Assembly (NCBI RefSeq): GCF_030268045.1
Contig: NZ_BSDC01000002.1
Location: forward strand, 310,001-374,000
From: Geothrix edaphica
GTDB lineage: Bacteria > Acidobacteriota > Holophagae > Holophagales > Holophagaceae
Reading direction: 5' to 3'
DNA: 64,000 bases
The translations under genes and the position numbers were made by a program. Shown in pieces: positions 16,123 to 25,495 of the stretch. Position 1 is the stretch's first letter, and each line of letters begins with the position of its first letter. The notes beneath the pieces were generated by a model. It saw nothing but the letters and a program-made list of their open reading frames with translations, was not told the origin of the DNA and did no database searches.

Positions 16123-17697
16123 TCATCGCGCGGCTGGCGTCTCCAGGCGGCTGTTCCGCGAGCCGAAGAAGAAGTAGATCACCAGCCCGATGCCCAGCCA
16201 GCCGAAGAACCGGTACCAGGTGAGGGCCGGGAGCCCCCGGGCGATCCAGAAGCAGCCCAGGATGCCCAGGGGCGCCACGATCCACGCGAAGGGCATGATG
16301 AACTTCCGGGGGGCCTCGGGCCGCCGCTGCCGCAGGATCAGCACCGCCAGGCAGACGATGACGAAGGCGAAGAGGGTGCCGATGTTGGCCAGCTCCACCA
16401 CCTCGTCGATGTTGAGCAGGGCCGCGGGGATGGCCACCAGGAAGCCCGTGAGCACCGTGGCGTGGGAGGGGGTCTTGTAGCGGTCGTGGACCTTGCCGAA
16501 CCAGGACCCCAGCAGACCGTCGCGGCTCATGCTGAGGAAGATGCGCGGCTGGCCCACCTGGTAGACCAGGAGGGCGGCCGTGGTGGCGATGACGGCGCCG
16601 AAGCTGATGACGGCGGCGATGCCGGCCATCTTGTGCTCGGTGAAGATGTAGGCCAGGGGATCCGCGATGCCCCCCAGCTTCGTGTAGTGCAGCATGCCCG
16701 TCACCACCAGGGCCACGGCGGCGTAGATGACGGTGCAGATCACCAGGGAGCCCAGGATGCCCCGGGGAAGGTCCTTCCCGGGGTTGCGGCACTCCTCCGC
16801 CGTGGTGCTCACGGCATCGAAGCCGATGAAGGCGAAGAAGATGATGGCCGCGCCGGCCTGGATGCCCTTCCAGCCGTGGGGCACGAAGGGGTGCCAGTTC
16901 GCGGGACTGATGAACCGGATGCCGAGCCCCACCACCGCCAGCAGGATGATCACCTTGATGACCACCATGACGCTGTTGACGCGGGCGCTCTCCTTGATGC
17001 CGATGTAGCAGAGCCAGGTGATCAGGATGGTGATCACCACGGCCAGGAGGTTGATGGTGATGGGGAAGCCGGCCACGGTGGGGGCGGCCTTCACCACCTC
17101 CCAGTTGAGGAAGGTGGCGGCGCCGTTGGCGAGCCCGGCCTTGGCCTGGGCCAGGGCGTGCAGCTTGGCGCCGAGCTCCATGGCCGGCGCGCCTTCCACG
17201 AGCTTCAGGGCCGAGCGGGGGTCCATCCCCAGCCAGCCCGGGATGTCCACGTGCAGCACCGTGGACAGGAAGCTGCGGGCGTAGTCGCCCCAGGAGATGG
17301 CCACGGCCACGTTGGAGATGGCGTACTCCAGCAGCAGGTCCCAGCCGATGATCCAGGCCATCAACTCGCCCAGGGTGGCGTAGGCGTAGGTGTAGGCGCT
17401 GCCGGACACGGGGATCATGGAGGCCAGCTCGGCGTAGGCCAGGGCCGTGAAGCCGCAGATGAGGGCCACGATGAGGATGCTGAGCACCAGGCCGGGGCCC
17501 GCGGGCAGCCGGCCGCCGGCCAGGTTCCCCGCAGCCGCCGTGCCGATGCTCGAGAAGATGCCCGCGCCGATGATGGCGCCGATGCCGAACATGGTGAGGT
17601 CGAAGGCCGTGAGGTTCTTCTTGAGCTGGTGCTCCGGCTCGTCGGCGCTCGCGCGCAGCTGTTCCAGGGACTTCGTGCGGAAGAGGCGGGTCGACAT
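16123..17697 (-). CDS. APC-family cationic amino-acid permease (CAT type)
   Basis: The 524-aa inner-membrane protein has about 12 hydrophobic helices. It begins with a cytoplasmic N-terminus (RLFRTKSLEQL), then GIGAIIGAGIFSSIG, the helix-1 substrate-binding motif of the APC family. PVSGSAYTYAYATLGE and FFAFIGFDAVSTTAEECRNPGKDLPRGI are typical of the cationic amino-acid (CAT/YfnA) branch. Substrate is probably an amino acid but cannot be specified. ATG 17697 is chosen; ATG 17721 is in frame and also possible. It diverges from the DUF58 gene and is followed by ribE after 18 nt. Confidence 0.9.
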   Translation of the reverse strand: MSTRLFRTKSLEQLRASADEPEHQLKKNLTAFDLTMFGIGAIIGAGIFSSIGTAAAGNLAGGRLPAGPGLVLSILIVALICGFTALAYAELASMIPVSGSAYTYAYATLGELMAWIIGWDLLLEYAISNVAVAISWGDYARSFLSTVLHVDIPGWLGMDPRSALKLVEGAPAMELGAKLHALAQAKAGLANGAATFLNWEVVKAAPTVAGFPITINLLAVVITILITWLCYIGIKESARVNSVMVVIKVIILLAVVGLGIRFISPANWHPFVPHGWKGIQAGAAIIFFAFIGFDAVSTTAEECRNPGKDLPRGILGSLVICTVIYAAVALVVTGMLHYTKLGGIADPLAYIFTEHKMAGIAAVISFGAVIATTAALLVYQVGQPRIFLSMSRDGLLGSWFGKVHDRYKTPSHATVLTGFLVAIPAALLNIDEVVELANIGTLFAFVIVCLAVLILRQRRPEAPRKFIMPFAWIVAPLGILGCFWIARGLPALTWYRFFGWLGIGLVIYFFFGSRNSRLETPAAR

Positions 17698-17757
17698 GGG
17701 GGCCTTGGAGAGAAGGACCATGCTAGCAGGCGGGCCCGGGCGGGTAGGCTGGGGGGC

Positions 17758-18699
17758 ATGCAACTGTGGAGCGACCGCCGCCTGCGCCTGTCCCTCACGG
17801 GCCTGGGTGTCCAGTGCCTGCTGGCCCTGCTGGCCGTGGGCGCCTTCTCCGTGAACACGGGCAACAACCTGCTCTACCTGGTGTTCTCGCTGATGCTGGG
17901 GCTGTTCCTGGTGTCGGGCGTCCTCAGCCGCCGGGCCCTGCAGGGGCTGAAGGTGGTGGGCCTGGAGGAGGGCAACCTCTTCGCCCGGGTGCGGGGCGGG
18001 CTCAGGCTCCGTCTCCAGGACGGGGGCCGGGGGCGGCTCCGGGGCCTGGAGCTGCACCTCACGCTCGACGACAGCCAGGTGGAGCCGGGCTTCCTGGGCC
18101 GGACCACCCGGAATGGCGAGGCCCTGGTGGTCCTCCACGCCCGGGCCGGGCATCGTGGCTGGACCCGGGCCCGGCGCCTGGAGCTCCGCACGCGCTTTCC
18201 CTTCGGCCTGGTGGAGAAGGCCCGCTTCCTCGACCTGGACCAGGAGCTGCTCATCCTGCCCCACCCCCGCACGCCGCCGGCCCCGCCTGCGGGCTGGCGG
18301 GGCGAGGGCCACCGCACCGTGACCCAGGAGGGGACCAGCAGCCCTGAGGGGGCGCGGCCCTGGCGGGCGGGGGATCCTCCCGGCCGGGTCCACTGGAAGC
18401 GCACGGCCCAGCGCAGCCAGCTCTGGGTGCGGACCTTCCAGGAAGAGCGGCCCCAAGGCCTGCATCTGAGGCTCGACCTCACCGCCTGGGCCCCGGGCCG
18501 CCCCTTCGAACGGGAGCTGGAGCGGCTCTCCGGGGCGGTGCTCCAGGCCCGGCTGCAGAAGCGGGACGTCAGCCTGGAGCTGCATGGCGCCGAGGCGGCC
18601 CGCGAGGTGCGGGGGCACACCCCCTGCTGGCGGGCCCTGGCCCTGGTCCAGGCGGAAGGTGCCGGGGAGCGGCCCGCCCCGGAACCTCCGTTAAGCTGA
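17758..18699 (+). CDS. DUF58-domain protein
   Basis: The 313-aa protein has two membrane helices near the N-terminus (about 12-55) and then a soluble part ending in the DUF58 signature RPWRAGDPPGRVHWKRTAQR (about 205-240), related to the von Willebrand A fold. DUF58 proteins usually accompany a MoxR AAA ATPase and transglutaminase-like proteins, but neither is adjacent, so this is an orphan copy. The start ATG 17758 is preceded by GGGGGG, and the gene diverges from the permease. The cytidine deaminase gene follows after 20 nt. Confidence 0.85.
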   Translation: MQLWSDRRLRLSLTGLGVQCLLALLAVGAFSVNTGNNLLYLVFSLMLGLFLVSGVLSRRALQGLKVVGLEEGNLFARVRGGLRLRLQDGGRGRLRGLELHLTLDDSQVEPGFLGRTTRNGEALVVLHARAGHRGWTRARRLELRTRFPFGLVEKARFLDLDQELLILPHPRTPPAPPAGWRGEGHRTVTQEGTSSPEGARPWRAGDPPGRVHWKRTAQRSQLWVRTFQEERPQGLHLRLDLTAWAPGRPFERELERLSGAVLQARLQKRDVSLELHGAEAAREVRGHTPCWRALALVQAEGAGERPAPEPPLS

Positions 18700-18719
18700 A
18701 GACCACGCAGGAGGCGCCG

Positions 18720-19136
18720 GTGTTCGACGATCCCCAATCCCCCGCCTGGACGCCCCTGCTGGAGGCGGCCTGGAGGGCCCGTGCGAACGCCCACGCCCCC
18801 TATTCCCACTTCCAGGTCGGCGCCGCGCTGCTCACGACGTCGGGCGCCATCGTGCCCGGCTGCAACGTGGAGAATGCCGCCTATCCCGTGACCCTCTGCG
18901 CCGAACGGGGGGCCCTCAGCGCGGCCGTGGCCGCCGGGTTGCGCCCCGGGGACCTGGTGGCCGCCGTGGTGGTGACCGATGTGGCGGCGCTGACCCCGCC
19001 CTGCGGCGCCTGCCGGCAGGCCCTGGCCGAATTCGCCGAGGGGCTGCCGGTGCTCCTCGCCAACCGCAGCACCCGGGAGCTCCACCGCCTGGAGGAGTTG
19101 CTGCCCCACAGCTTCACGGGCCGCAACTTCCTGTAA
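18720..19136 (+). CDS. cdd: Cytidine deaminase
   Basis: This enzyme hydrolyses cytidine and deoxycytidine to uridine and deoxyuridine for pyrimidine salvage. The 138-aa protein has the short tetrameric-type layout with zinc ligands C60 (TLCAERGA), C95 and C98 (PPCGACRQ), the proton shuttle E62, and substrate contacts N49 and E51 in GCNVENAAYP. The start is GTG at 18720, preceded by an excellent AGGAGG. A pyrimidine nucleoside phosphorylase that could use the product is encoded 27 kb away in this window. Confidence 0.95.
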   Translation: MFDDPQSPAWTPLLEAAWRARANAHAPYSHFQVGAALLTTSGAIVPGCNVENAAYPVTLCAERGALSAAVAAGLRPGDLVAAVVVTDVAALTPPCGACRQALAEFAEGLPVLLANRSTRELHRLEELLPHSFTGRNFL

Positions 19137-19213
19137 GCACTTCCCTAGCCCTATCCAAGGCGCCCCCCCCCGCCTACACTTTCCGAACCCCGCCAGGCAT
19201 CCCGAGGAAGTGA

Positions 19214-21913
19214 ATGGCCATTGATCGCGTCAAAGTCAAGAAGGAAGCCGACAAGCTCCTGACGTCGGGCAAGGTCGAGCGGGCCATCGAAGAGTTCCTC
19301 AAGCTCGTGGAGGACAACCCGAAGGACTACTCCACCCTGAACCAGATCGGCGACCTCTACGTGCAGATCGGACGGACCCGCGAGGGCGTGGAGATCCACA
19401 AGCGGCTTGGCAGCGCCTATGAACGGGACGGCTTCCACGCGCGCGCGGCCGCCATTTTCCAGAAGGTCGTGCGCAATGCGCCGGAGGACATCGACGCGGC
19501 CCAGCGCCTGGCGGACCTCTACCGCCAGATGAACAAGGTCACCGATGCGGTGAAGGTGCACCTGCAGGTGGCCGAGCACTTCCAGAAAAAGGGCCTCATC
19601 AAGCGGGCCCTGGAGGAGTTCAACAAGGTCGTCGACCTCGACCCCAAGAACCTGAAGATGAAGGTCAAGCTGGCGGACCTCTACAACAAGGAGGGGATGA
19701 AGGACCGCGCGGCGGGCATCTACCTCGAGGTGGCCGAGTCCCTGGCCATGGAGCAGATGCACGGCGAGGCCAACCAGATCCTCGAGCGCGCCAAGGCGAT
19801 GATCTCCACGCCCCACGTCTTCCTCACCCAGAGCCGGCTGGGGGTGATCCAGGGCGACTACGCCACGGCGGCGCAGCACCTGCGCGAGGGGCTGGCCAAG
19901 AACCCGAGGGACATGGACCTGCTGGAGGCCCTGGGGGAGATCGAGCTCCGCAGCGGCCACCCCGACCGCGCCCTGGAGGCCCTGGGGGAGATCGCACAGA
20001 TCCCCGAGAAGTCGCTTCCACTCGCCGAGAAGGCCCTCCGCAACCTGGTGAACGCCGACCGCGCCGAAGAGGGGCTCCGGCTGTTCGCGCCCATCGCCCG
20101 CGAGCTGGCCCGCCGGGGCTCCGGCGACACCGTGGGCCGGAGCCTCCGGTCGGCCCTGCAGAACCACATGAGCGTCGAGTCCTGGACCCTCCTGGCGGAG
20201 ATCTCCCACCAGAGCGGCAACCGGCCCGACCAGATCCACGCCCTCCAGAGCGCCTATGGCCTGGCCCATCAGGCCAACGACCAGTCGCTGATCGGCCATC
20301 TCTCGGGCCAGCTGCGCGCCCTGGGCGCCATCCCCGATGCCTCGGCCCCGGCCAGCGCCCCCCCGACCGGATTCTCCGAGGGCTTCCAGACCCCCGCGAT
20401 CCTGGAAGGCACCCAGCATGGGGAGACGGAGCTGGACCCCATCCGGCGGCTCCGCATGGACCAGTTCTCCCGCGAAGCCGAGGCCCTGCTCCGGAGCGGC
20501 AGCACCGAACGCGCCGTGGAGACCTACAAGAAGGCCCTGGAGCTGGATCCGTCCGACCTGAACCTCATCGAGGCCATCGTCGCCGTCCACCGCACGACGG
20601 GGCACCTCACCAAGGTCCAGATGCAGTACGTGCAGAGCGCCCAGGCCCTCGTCCAGCTGGACCGGAAGCGCGAGGCCACCCACCTGCTGGACATGGCGGA
20701 GCAGCTCTTCCCCGGGTCCACCCGCATCCACCGCCGGACCCTGGGCCTGCCCGAGCCCGGCGCCCGTCCCCCGGCCCCTGCGCCCGCCCCCCCGCGACCC
20801 GCCGCGCCGCCCATGGCCGGGGCTCCCATTCCCCTGCCGGAACCCCCCGGCGAGGTGGAACCGCTCATCGCGCTCGACCTCCCCGCCGCCAGCGCGCCTC
20901 CGGCCATGGCCCCCAAGCCCCCCGCGCGGGAGGCCATCCCCCTGGGCGAGGGCCTGCCCGTCCTGCCGGACCCCTTCGCGCCCCCCGCCGGCCTGCCGCC
21001 CCTCCCCGCGGAACCCGCGGCCCTGGATGCCTCCGACCTGAGCTGGATGGATGACACCCTGACGGACCTGGCTTCGGAGTCGGTGCCCTTCTCGGCCCCC
21101 ACCACGCCGCTTCCCCCCATGCCCACGGGCATCCTGGCTCCGGAAGTCATCGAAGCCCTGCCTCCGCTCTCGGTGGCCGGCGGGCCCGCGCCCATCCCGG
21201 AGGAGTTGGCCAGCCTGCTTGGCGACATCGACTTCCAGCTGGACTACGGGAGCCCCGAGGAGGCCAAGGCCGAAATCGAGGCCGCCCTCAAGCAGTTCCC
21301 GGCGCATCCGGAGCTGGAGGCCCGCCTGGAACGCGCGGCCAGCGCCCTCCAGAAGCTCGGACTCACCGCGAAGGCCAGCGCCCTCGAGGAGCACGACTTC
21401 GCCAACTCCTTCTTCGACCTCACCGACGTGCTGGGCACCGCCCTCATGGACACGGGCGAGGATGAGGAGATGCACGACGCCACCAACGTGGTGGAGAAGA
21501 TCCAGAGTGTCGACGAGCTGTTCAGCGCCTTCCGCGAGGGCGTGGAGAAGCAGGTCAAGGGCGACGACTACGACACCCATTACAACCTGGGCATCGCCTA
21601 CAAGGAGATGATGCTCATCGATCCAGCCATCGAGGAGTTCAAGATCGCCATGGGCGACCCCGAGCGCACCCTGGAGTGCTGCTCCATGCTCAGCATCTGC
21701 GAGCAGGCCCGGGGCGACCTCAAGGCCGCCGTGGACTGGCTGCGCCAGGGCATCGAGGCCCCCGGCTTCCCGCCCGAGGACAGCATCGGCCTGCGCTACG
21801 ACCTGGCCGAGACCTACCTCCTGCAGGGCCAGACCGCGCTCGCCGCCGCCGAGTTCAAGGCCGTCCACGACATGGACCCCGACTATCGCGATGTGGCCGC
21901 ACGACTGGCCTGA
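19214..21913 (+). CDS. Large tetratricopeptide-repeat protein
   Basis: The 899-aa cytoplasmic protein (no signal peptide or membrane helix) begins with at least five TPR-like helix pairs (residues 1-230, for example KRALEEFNKVVDLDPKNLKMKVKLADLY), continues with looser helical repeats to about 530, then has a Pro/Ala-rich disordered region (about 515-650). More TPR-like repeats finish the C-terminus (for example YNLGIAYKEMMLIDPAIEEFKIAMGDP). TPR proteins are scaffolds; no partner can be named. Similar large TPR proteins occur in delta-proteobacteria and Acidobacteriota. GGAAGTG precedes the ATG. It stands alone and is followed by two hairpins. Confidence 0.75.
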   Translation: MAIDRVKVKKEADKLLTSGKVERAIEEFLKLVEDNPKDYSTLNQIGDLYVQIGRTREGVEIHKRLGSAYERDGFHARAAAIFQKVVRNAPEDIDAAQRLADLYRQMNKVTDAVKVHLQVAEHFQKKGLIKRALEEFNKVVDLDPKNLKMKVKLADLYNKEGMKDRAAGIYLEVAESLAMEQMHGEANQILERAKAMISTPHVFLTQSRLGVIQGDYATAAQHLREGLAKNPRDMDLLEALGEIELRSGHPDRALEALGEIAQIPEKSLPLAEKALRNLVNADRAEEGLRLFAPIARELARRGSGDTVGRSLRSALQNHMSVESWTLLAEISHQSGNRPDQIHALQSAYGLAHQANDQSLIGHLSGQLRALGAIPDASAPASAPPTGFSEGFQTPAILEGTQHGETELDPIRRLRMDQFSREAEALLRSGSTERAVETYKKALELDPSDLNLIEAIVAVHRTTGHLTKVQMQYVQSAQALVQLDRKREATHLLDMAEQLFPGSTRIHRRTLGLPEPGARPPAPAPAPPRPAAPPMAGAPIPLPEPPGEVEPLIALDLPAASAPPAMAPKPPAREAIPLGEGLPVLPDPFAPPAGLPPLPAEPAALDASDLSWMDDTLTDLASESVPFSAPTTPLPPMPTGILAPEVIEALPPLSVAGGPAPIPEELASLLGDIDFQLDYGSPEEAKAEIEAALKQFPAHPELEARLERAASALQKLGLTAKASALEEHDFANSFFDLTDVLGTALMDTGEDEEMHDATNVVEKIQSVDELFSAFREGVEKQVKGDDYDTHYNLGIAYKEMMLIDPAIEEFKIAMGDPERTLECCSMLSICEQARGDLKAAVDWLRQGIEAPGFPPEDSIGLRYDLAETYLLQGQTALAAAEFKAVHDMDPDYRDVAARLA

Positions 21914-21918
21914 TGTTC

Positions 21919-21988
21919 TCCGGGGGTTCCGCGCTGCGCGCACACCCCCGGACCCCCGCGCCCTCGCCCAGCGAAGCCGGGCGAGGGC
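21919..21988 (+). terminator. Double hairpin after the TPR gene
   Basis: Two stem-loops follow the TPR stop codon. The first pairs TCCGGGGGT (21919-21927) with ACCCCCGGA (21944-21952) around an inner GCGC-rich loop. The second pairs GCCCTCGCCC (21960-21969) with GGGCGAGGGC (21979-21988) and ends in TTTCAT, so it can act as the terminator. It also separates this gene from the convergent fmt gene. Confidence 0.65.
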
Positions 21989-22033
21989 TTTCATCCTGCT
22001 CGCCCACCCGCTTCCCCTTGGACCTGGCGTGAG

Positions 22034-22954
22034 CTAGCCGAGCGCCCGGCTGCCGCTGGCGCCCCAGGGCTGGAGGGCCTGGAGGGCGGGCTGGACGGGC
22101 TTGCCGGGGCGCTGGAGCTGGGTGAGCTCCAGGGCGCCGTCGGGCGTGGTGAGCCAGGTGCCCTCCTTGCTCCAGACCAGCTGGCCGGGATCGCGGTAGC
22201 AGGCCCGGAGCGCCCCCACGCCGCACACCTTGAGGGGCTGGCCCTCCAGCTGAAGCTCAGAGCCGGGCCAGGGCCAGAGGGCGCGCACCTGGCGGTGCAG
22301 GTCCGCCGCGGGCCGCCGCCAGTCCAGGTGCCCCATGTCCTTGCGGAGCTTCGAGGCGTAGGTGGCGCCCTCGGGGCGCTGCTCCACCGGCTTCCCGCAG
22401 CCGCAGAGCAGCAGGGGCAGCTGGTCCATGAGCAGCTCGGCGGCGTCGGTCGAGAGGGCCGCCAGCAGGCTTTCGGCGGTGTCCGCCTGGCCGATGGAGC
22501 GGCGGGACTGGGCGAGCACGGGGCCTTCGTCCAGGCCTTCCGTGAGCCGCATGAGGCTGACGCCCGTCTCCTCATCTCCCGCCAGGAGGGCGTGGTTCAC
22601 GGGGGCGGCGCCGCGCCAGCGGGGCAGCAGGGAGAAGTGCAGGTTCCAGACGCCGCTGGGACAGGAATCCAGCATCCAGCGGGGCAGCAGGTGGCCATAG
22701 GCCACCACGATCGCCAGGTCGACCTCCATGGATTCCCAGAGTTCGCGGGTCTCCGGAGCCTTCCAGCTCAGCGGCTGGTGGACGGGCAGGCCCAGGTCCA
22801 GGGCCGCCACCTTCACCGGCGGCGCCTCCAGGTGGCGCCCCCGGCCCGCGGGCCGGTCCGGATTGCTGAACACCGCCTCGATGCCCTCCTCGGCCAGGGC
22901 CCGCAGGGCCGGGACGGCCGCGCGGGGGGTGCCGAGAAAGGCGATGCGGGTCAT
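22034..22954 (-). CDS. fmt: Methionyl-tRNA formyltransferase
   Basis: Fmt formylates the methionine on initiator tRNA using 10-formyltetrahydrofolate. The 306-aa protein starts with the Rossmann motif RIAFLGTPRAA and has the catalytic triad N104, H106 (NLHFSLLPRWRGAAP) and D142 (LTEGLDEGPVL), matching E. coli N106, H108 and D144. The C-terminal OB-fold domain (about 205-306) binds the tRNA. It is the second gene of a def-fmt pair; its ATG overlaps the def stop by 4 nt, which implies translational coupling. Confidence 0.96.
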   Translation of the reverse strand: MTRIAFLGTPRAAVPALRALAEEGIEAVFSNPDRPAGRGRHLEAPPVKVAALDLGLPVHQPLSWKAPETRELWESMEVDLAIVVAYGHLLPRWMLDSCPSGVWNLHFSLLPRWRGAAPVNHALLAGDEETGVSLMRLTEGLDEGPVLAQSRRSIGQADTAESLLAALSTDAAELLMDQLPLLLCGCGKPVEQRPEGATYASKLRKDMGHLDWRRPAADLHRQVRALWPWPGSELQLEGQPLKVCGVGALRACYRDPGQLVWSKEGTWLTTPDGALELTQLQRPGKPVQPALQALQPWGASGSRALG

Positions 22955-23454
22955 CCGCGGGCCTGCTTCTGGTAGCGGCGCTGGATGACCTGGCGCTTCA
23001 CGGGCCCGAAATATTCCACGAAGAGGCGGCCCCGCAGGTGGTCGATCTCATGGCAGAAGGCCCGGGCCAGCAGGTCCTCGCCCTCCAGTTCGTGCCAGCT
23101 GCCGTCCTTGGCCCGGTTGCGGATGGCCACCTTCTGGGGGCGCTCCAGCACTTCCCGGATGCCGGGAATGGACAGGCAGCCCTCCGGGCCCACCTGGCTG
23201 CCCTCCTCCCGGACGATCTCGGGATTGATGAGGATGAGCTTCTGGGAGGGGTCCTCGCCGCAGGAACAGTCGATCACCGCGAGGTTCAGGTTCACGCCGA
23301 CCTGGGGCGCCGCCAGGCCCACACCCTCCTCGTCGAGGGCCGTCTCGAACATGTCCGCCACGAGCTGCTCCAGCTCCGGGGTCCAGGCCCCCACATCCTC
23401 ACTGTTCTTCTTCAGTCGGGGATCGCCCCAGGTCAGTACGGGCAGGACGGCCAT
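22951..23454 (-). CDS. def: Peptide deformylase
   Basis: Def removes the N-formyl group from nascent proteins. The 167-aa protein shows all three family motifs: GVGLAAPQVG (46-53), EGCLSIP (C93 is a metal ligand) and HEIDHLRG (H135, E136, H139). ATG 23454 is chosen over an in-frame ORF start at 23520 because family similarity begins at MAVLPVLTWGDPRLK. It is paired with fmt by a 4-nt overlap. It diverges from the foldase gene across a 77-nt promoter region. Confidence 0.96.
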   Translation of the reverse strand: MAVLPVLTWGDPRLKKNSEDVGAWTPELEQLVADMFETALDEEGVGLAAPQVGVNLNLAVIDCSCGEDPSQKLILINPEIVREEGSQVGPEGCLSIPGIREVLERPQKVAIRNRAKDGSWHELEGEDLLARAFCHEIDHLRGRLFVEYFGPVKRQVIQRRYQKQARG

Positions 23455-23531
23455 GCAAACGCTCCAGCATTCCAGTGTAATCCATCGCCCATCCCTTGTT
23501 AATCTGGGAGGTCCGTCCACCGGAGCCCCGC

Positions 23532-25436
23532 ATGCTGCGTTCCTTCCGTCAGGTCTTCAAATCCAACCGCACGCCCATGGCGGCGGTCATGATCGTGGTC
23601 CTCCTGGGCCTGGTGGCCTATCTGGCCCCCTCGGGCCGGGTGGACACTCCAGACACAGTGGTGGCGAGGGTCTACGGCCGCGAGGTGCTGCTGCGCGACC
23701 TGGCGGAGCACATGCAGGAGCTCTACCAGCGCTACGGCAAGCAGGCCAGCCCGGAGGCGCTCAAGCCCTTCGTCCAGTCCCAGGCCCTGCGCGACCTCAT
23801 GAACCAGAAGCTCATGGAGGAGCTGGCGGAGCGGCACCACGTGGTGGTGACCGATGAAGAAGTCGGCGCCCGCCTGCGGGCCTTCCTGAAGCAGTACCCC
23901 ATCCTCCTGGACGCCCAGGGCAACCTGAAGTCCACGGCGGAGCTGAAGCAGATCTTCCAGGAAACCGGCTTCAACCCGGCCCTCCAGGAGCGGAACCTGC
24001 GCAGCGAGCTGCTGCGCACCAAGCTGATCCAGCAGGCGGCCTTCCAGGTGCCCGTGGACGAGGCCTGGCTGGCAGTGGAGAACCGCCTGCGCAATGAAAA
24101 GGTCGCCTTCCAGCAAGCCACCCTGGCCGTGGATCCCGCCACCGTGGCGGATCCCGGCGACGGCGCCCTGGAGGCCTTCCACAAGGCCGGCGGCGAGCGC
24201 TTCCTCCAGCCTCCCCGGCGAGTCATCCAGTTCGTGGCCGTGGACCGCGCGGCCCTGGGCAAGGAGGTCCAGGTGGACGAGGCCACCCTCAAGGCCGGCT
24301 TCGAGGCCCGGAAGAACGACTTCATCGAGTTCAAGGCCCGCCACATCCTCTTCAAGGCCGAGGGCGACACCCAGGCCCAGGAGGCGACCGCCAAGGCGCA
24401 GCTGCTGCGTGAGCGCCTCGTCAAGGGCCAGGACTTCGCCAAGGCCGCCGAGGAACTGAGCGAGGATCCCAGCGCCAAGGGCAACGGCGGCGACCTGGGC
24501 TGGTTCCGTTTCCCCCAGATGCAGAAGCCGTTCTCCGAGGCCGCGGCCACGCTGAAGCCCGGCGAGATCAGCCAGCCCGTGCGCACCGTCTACGGCATCC
24601 ACCTCATCAAGCTGGAGGGCCGCCGCGAGAAGCGCTTCGAGGACGTCAAGGACCAGCTCGCCAAGGAGATCTCCGACGACCGCTTCAACGCCCGGGCCCA
24701 GGAGCGCCTTGAGCAGATCCGCAAGCGCGCCAACGGCGGCGACCTGGCCGCGGCCGCCAAGAGCCTGGGCAGCCAGGCCCAGCTGAGCCAGCCGTTCAGC
24801 AACGAGCCGGCCGCCCAGTCCGAGGGCCTGCCCGAGCTGTCCCAGATCGCCCCCGAGGCCTTCCGCCTGAAGGTCGGCGAGGTCTCCAAGCCCATGCGCT
24901 TCGCCGATCGCCACCTCCTGTTCCGCGTCCAGGAGGAGCTGCCGGAGGCGGTGCCGCCCTTCAAGGAGATCCGCGCCAAGGTGCTGGCCGCCTACCGCCT
25001 TGAGGAATCCCGCAAGCAGGCCCTGGCCAAGGCCCAGCAGGCCCTCGCCTCCGGTGGCCTGCAGGCCGTCGGCCCCGTCTCCGACCAGGCCGCGGCCCCC
25101 CTCAGCGGGCTGCGCGACCTGGCCGCCCACCCCGGCATCCGCAAGGCCCTGCTGGAGACCCCCGTGGGCCAGACCACGCCCCTGCTCTGGGCCCAGGACG
25201 GCAAGCTCTGGGCGGCCCGCATCGTCTCCCGGGAACCCGCTCCCGCCCTCAGCTTCGAAGCCCGCCGGACCCTCATCCAGGAAGTCCAGACCACCGAGGC
25301 CCAGAAGCTCCTGTCCGCAGAGCTCCAGTCCCTGGACCAGCAGGGCCGCCAGCGGCCCGGCCTCAGCAGCTTCTGGGGCCACTTCGGCGGCATCTACGTC
25401 AATGCCGGTGCCGTGCAGGTGCCGGTGGAGGAGTAG
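23532..25436 (+). CDS. PpiD/SurA-like peptidyl-prolyl isomerase, membrane anchored
   Basis: The 634-aa protein has one N-terminal transmembrane helix (about 15-33), then a SurA/PpiD N-terminal chaperone region with the family's EVLLRDLAEHMQELYQR and LMNQKLMEELAERHHVVVTDEEV patterns, and a parvulin-type prolyl isomerase domain (about 262-365: KARHILFKAEG, GGDLGWFRFPQM, VRTVYGIHLIKLEG). A second, degenerate parvulin-like region fills about 400-600. Anchored in the inner membrane and facing the periplasm, it probably helps outer-membrane proteins fold. ATG 23532 has GGAG upstream and gives the expected short cytoplasmic N-terminus. It ends in the CAGCTGACAG repeat region. Confidence 0.85.
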   Translation: MLRSFRQVFKSNRTPMAAVMIVVLLGLVAYLAPSGRVDTPDTVVARVYGREVLLRDLAEHMQELYQRYGKQASPEALKPFVQSQALRDLMNQKLMEELAERHHVVVTDEEVGARLRAFLKQYPILLDAQGNLKSTAELKQIFQETGFNPALQERNLRSELLRTKLIQQAAFQVPVDEAWLAVENRLRNEKVAFQQATLAVDPATVADPGDGALEAFHKAGGERFLQPPRRVIQFVAVDRAALGKEVQVDEATLKAGFEARKNDFIEFKARHILFKAEGDTQAQEATAKAQLLRERLVKGQDFAKAAEELSEDPSAKGNGGDLGWFRFPQMQKPFSEAAATLKPGEISQPVRTVYGIHLIKLEGRREKRFEDVKDQLAKEISDDRFNARAQERLEQIRKRANGGDLAAAAKSLGSQAQLSQPFSNEPAAQSEGLPELSQIAPEAFRLKVGEVSKPMRFADRHLLFRVQEELPEAVPPFKEIRAKVLAAYRLEESRKQALAKAQQALASGGLQAVGPVSDQAAAPLSGLRDLAAHPGIRKALLETPVGQTTPLLWAQDGKLWAARIVSREPAPALSFEARRTLIQEVQTTEAQKLLSAELQSLDQQGRQRPGLSSFWGHFGGIYVNAGAVQVPVEE

Positions 25437-25439
25437 CTA

Positions 25440-25495
25440 TCGGCTGTCAGCTGTCAGCTTTCAGTAACTGAGAGCTGACAGCTGATGGCTGACAG
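25440..25495. repeat. CAGCTGACAG-type intergenic repeat (copy A)
   Basis: Repeats of GCTGTCAGCTGTCAGC (plus orientation) and AGCTGACAGCTGATGGCTGACAGC (inverted) face each other across TAACTGA and can fold into a long imperfect hairpin. The element sits between convergent genes, overlaps the 3' end of the ABC ATPase gene, and encodes its last 12 residues (SAISCQLSVTES). A related sequence occurs at 29712-29740. Confidence 0.75.

Noticed and set aside
15610-17757. Long plus-strand frame running into the DUF58 gene
   Set aside because: It is antisense to ribE and the permease, both with unmistakable motifs. Only the part from 17758 is coding.
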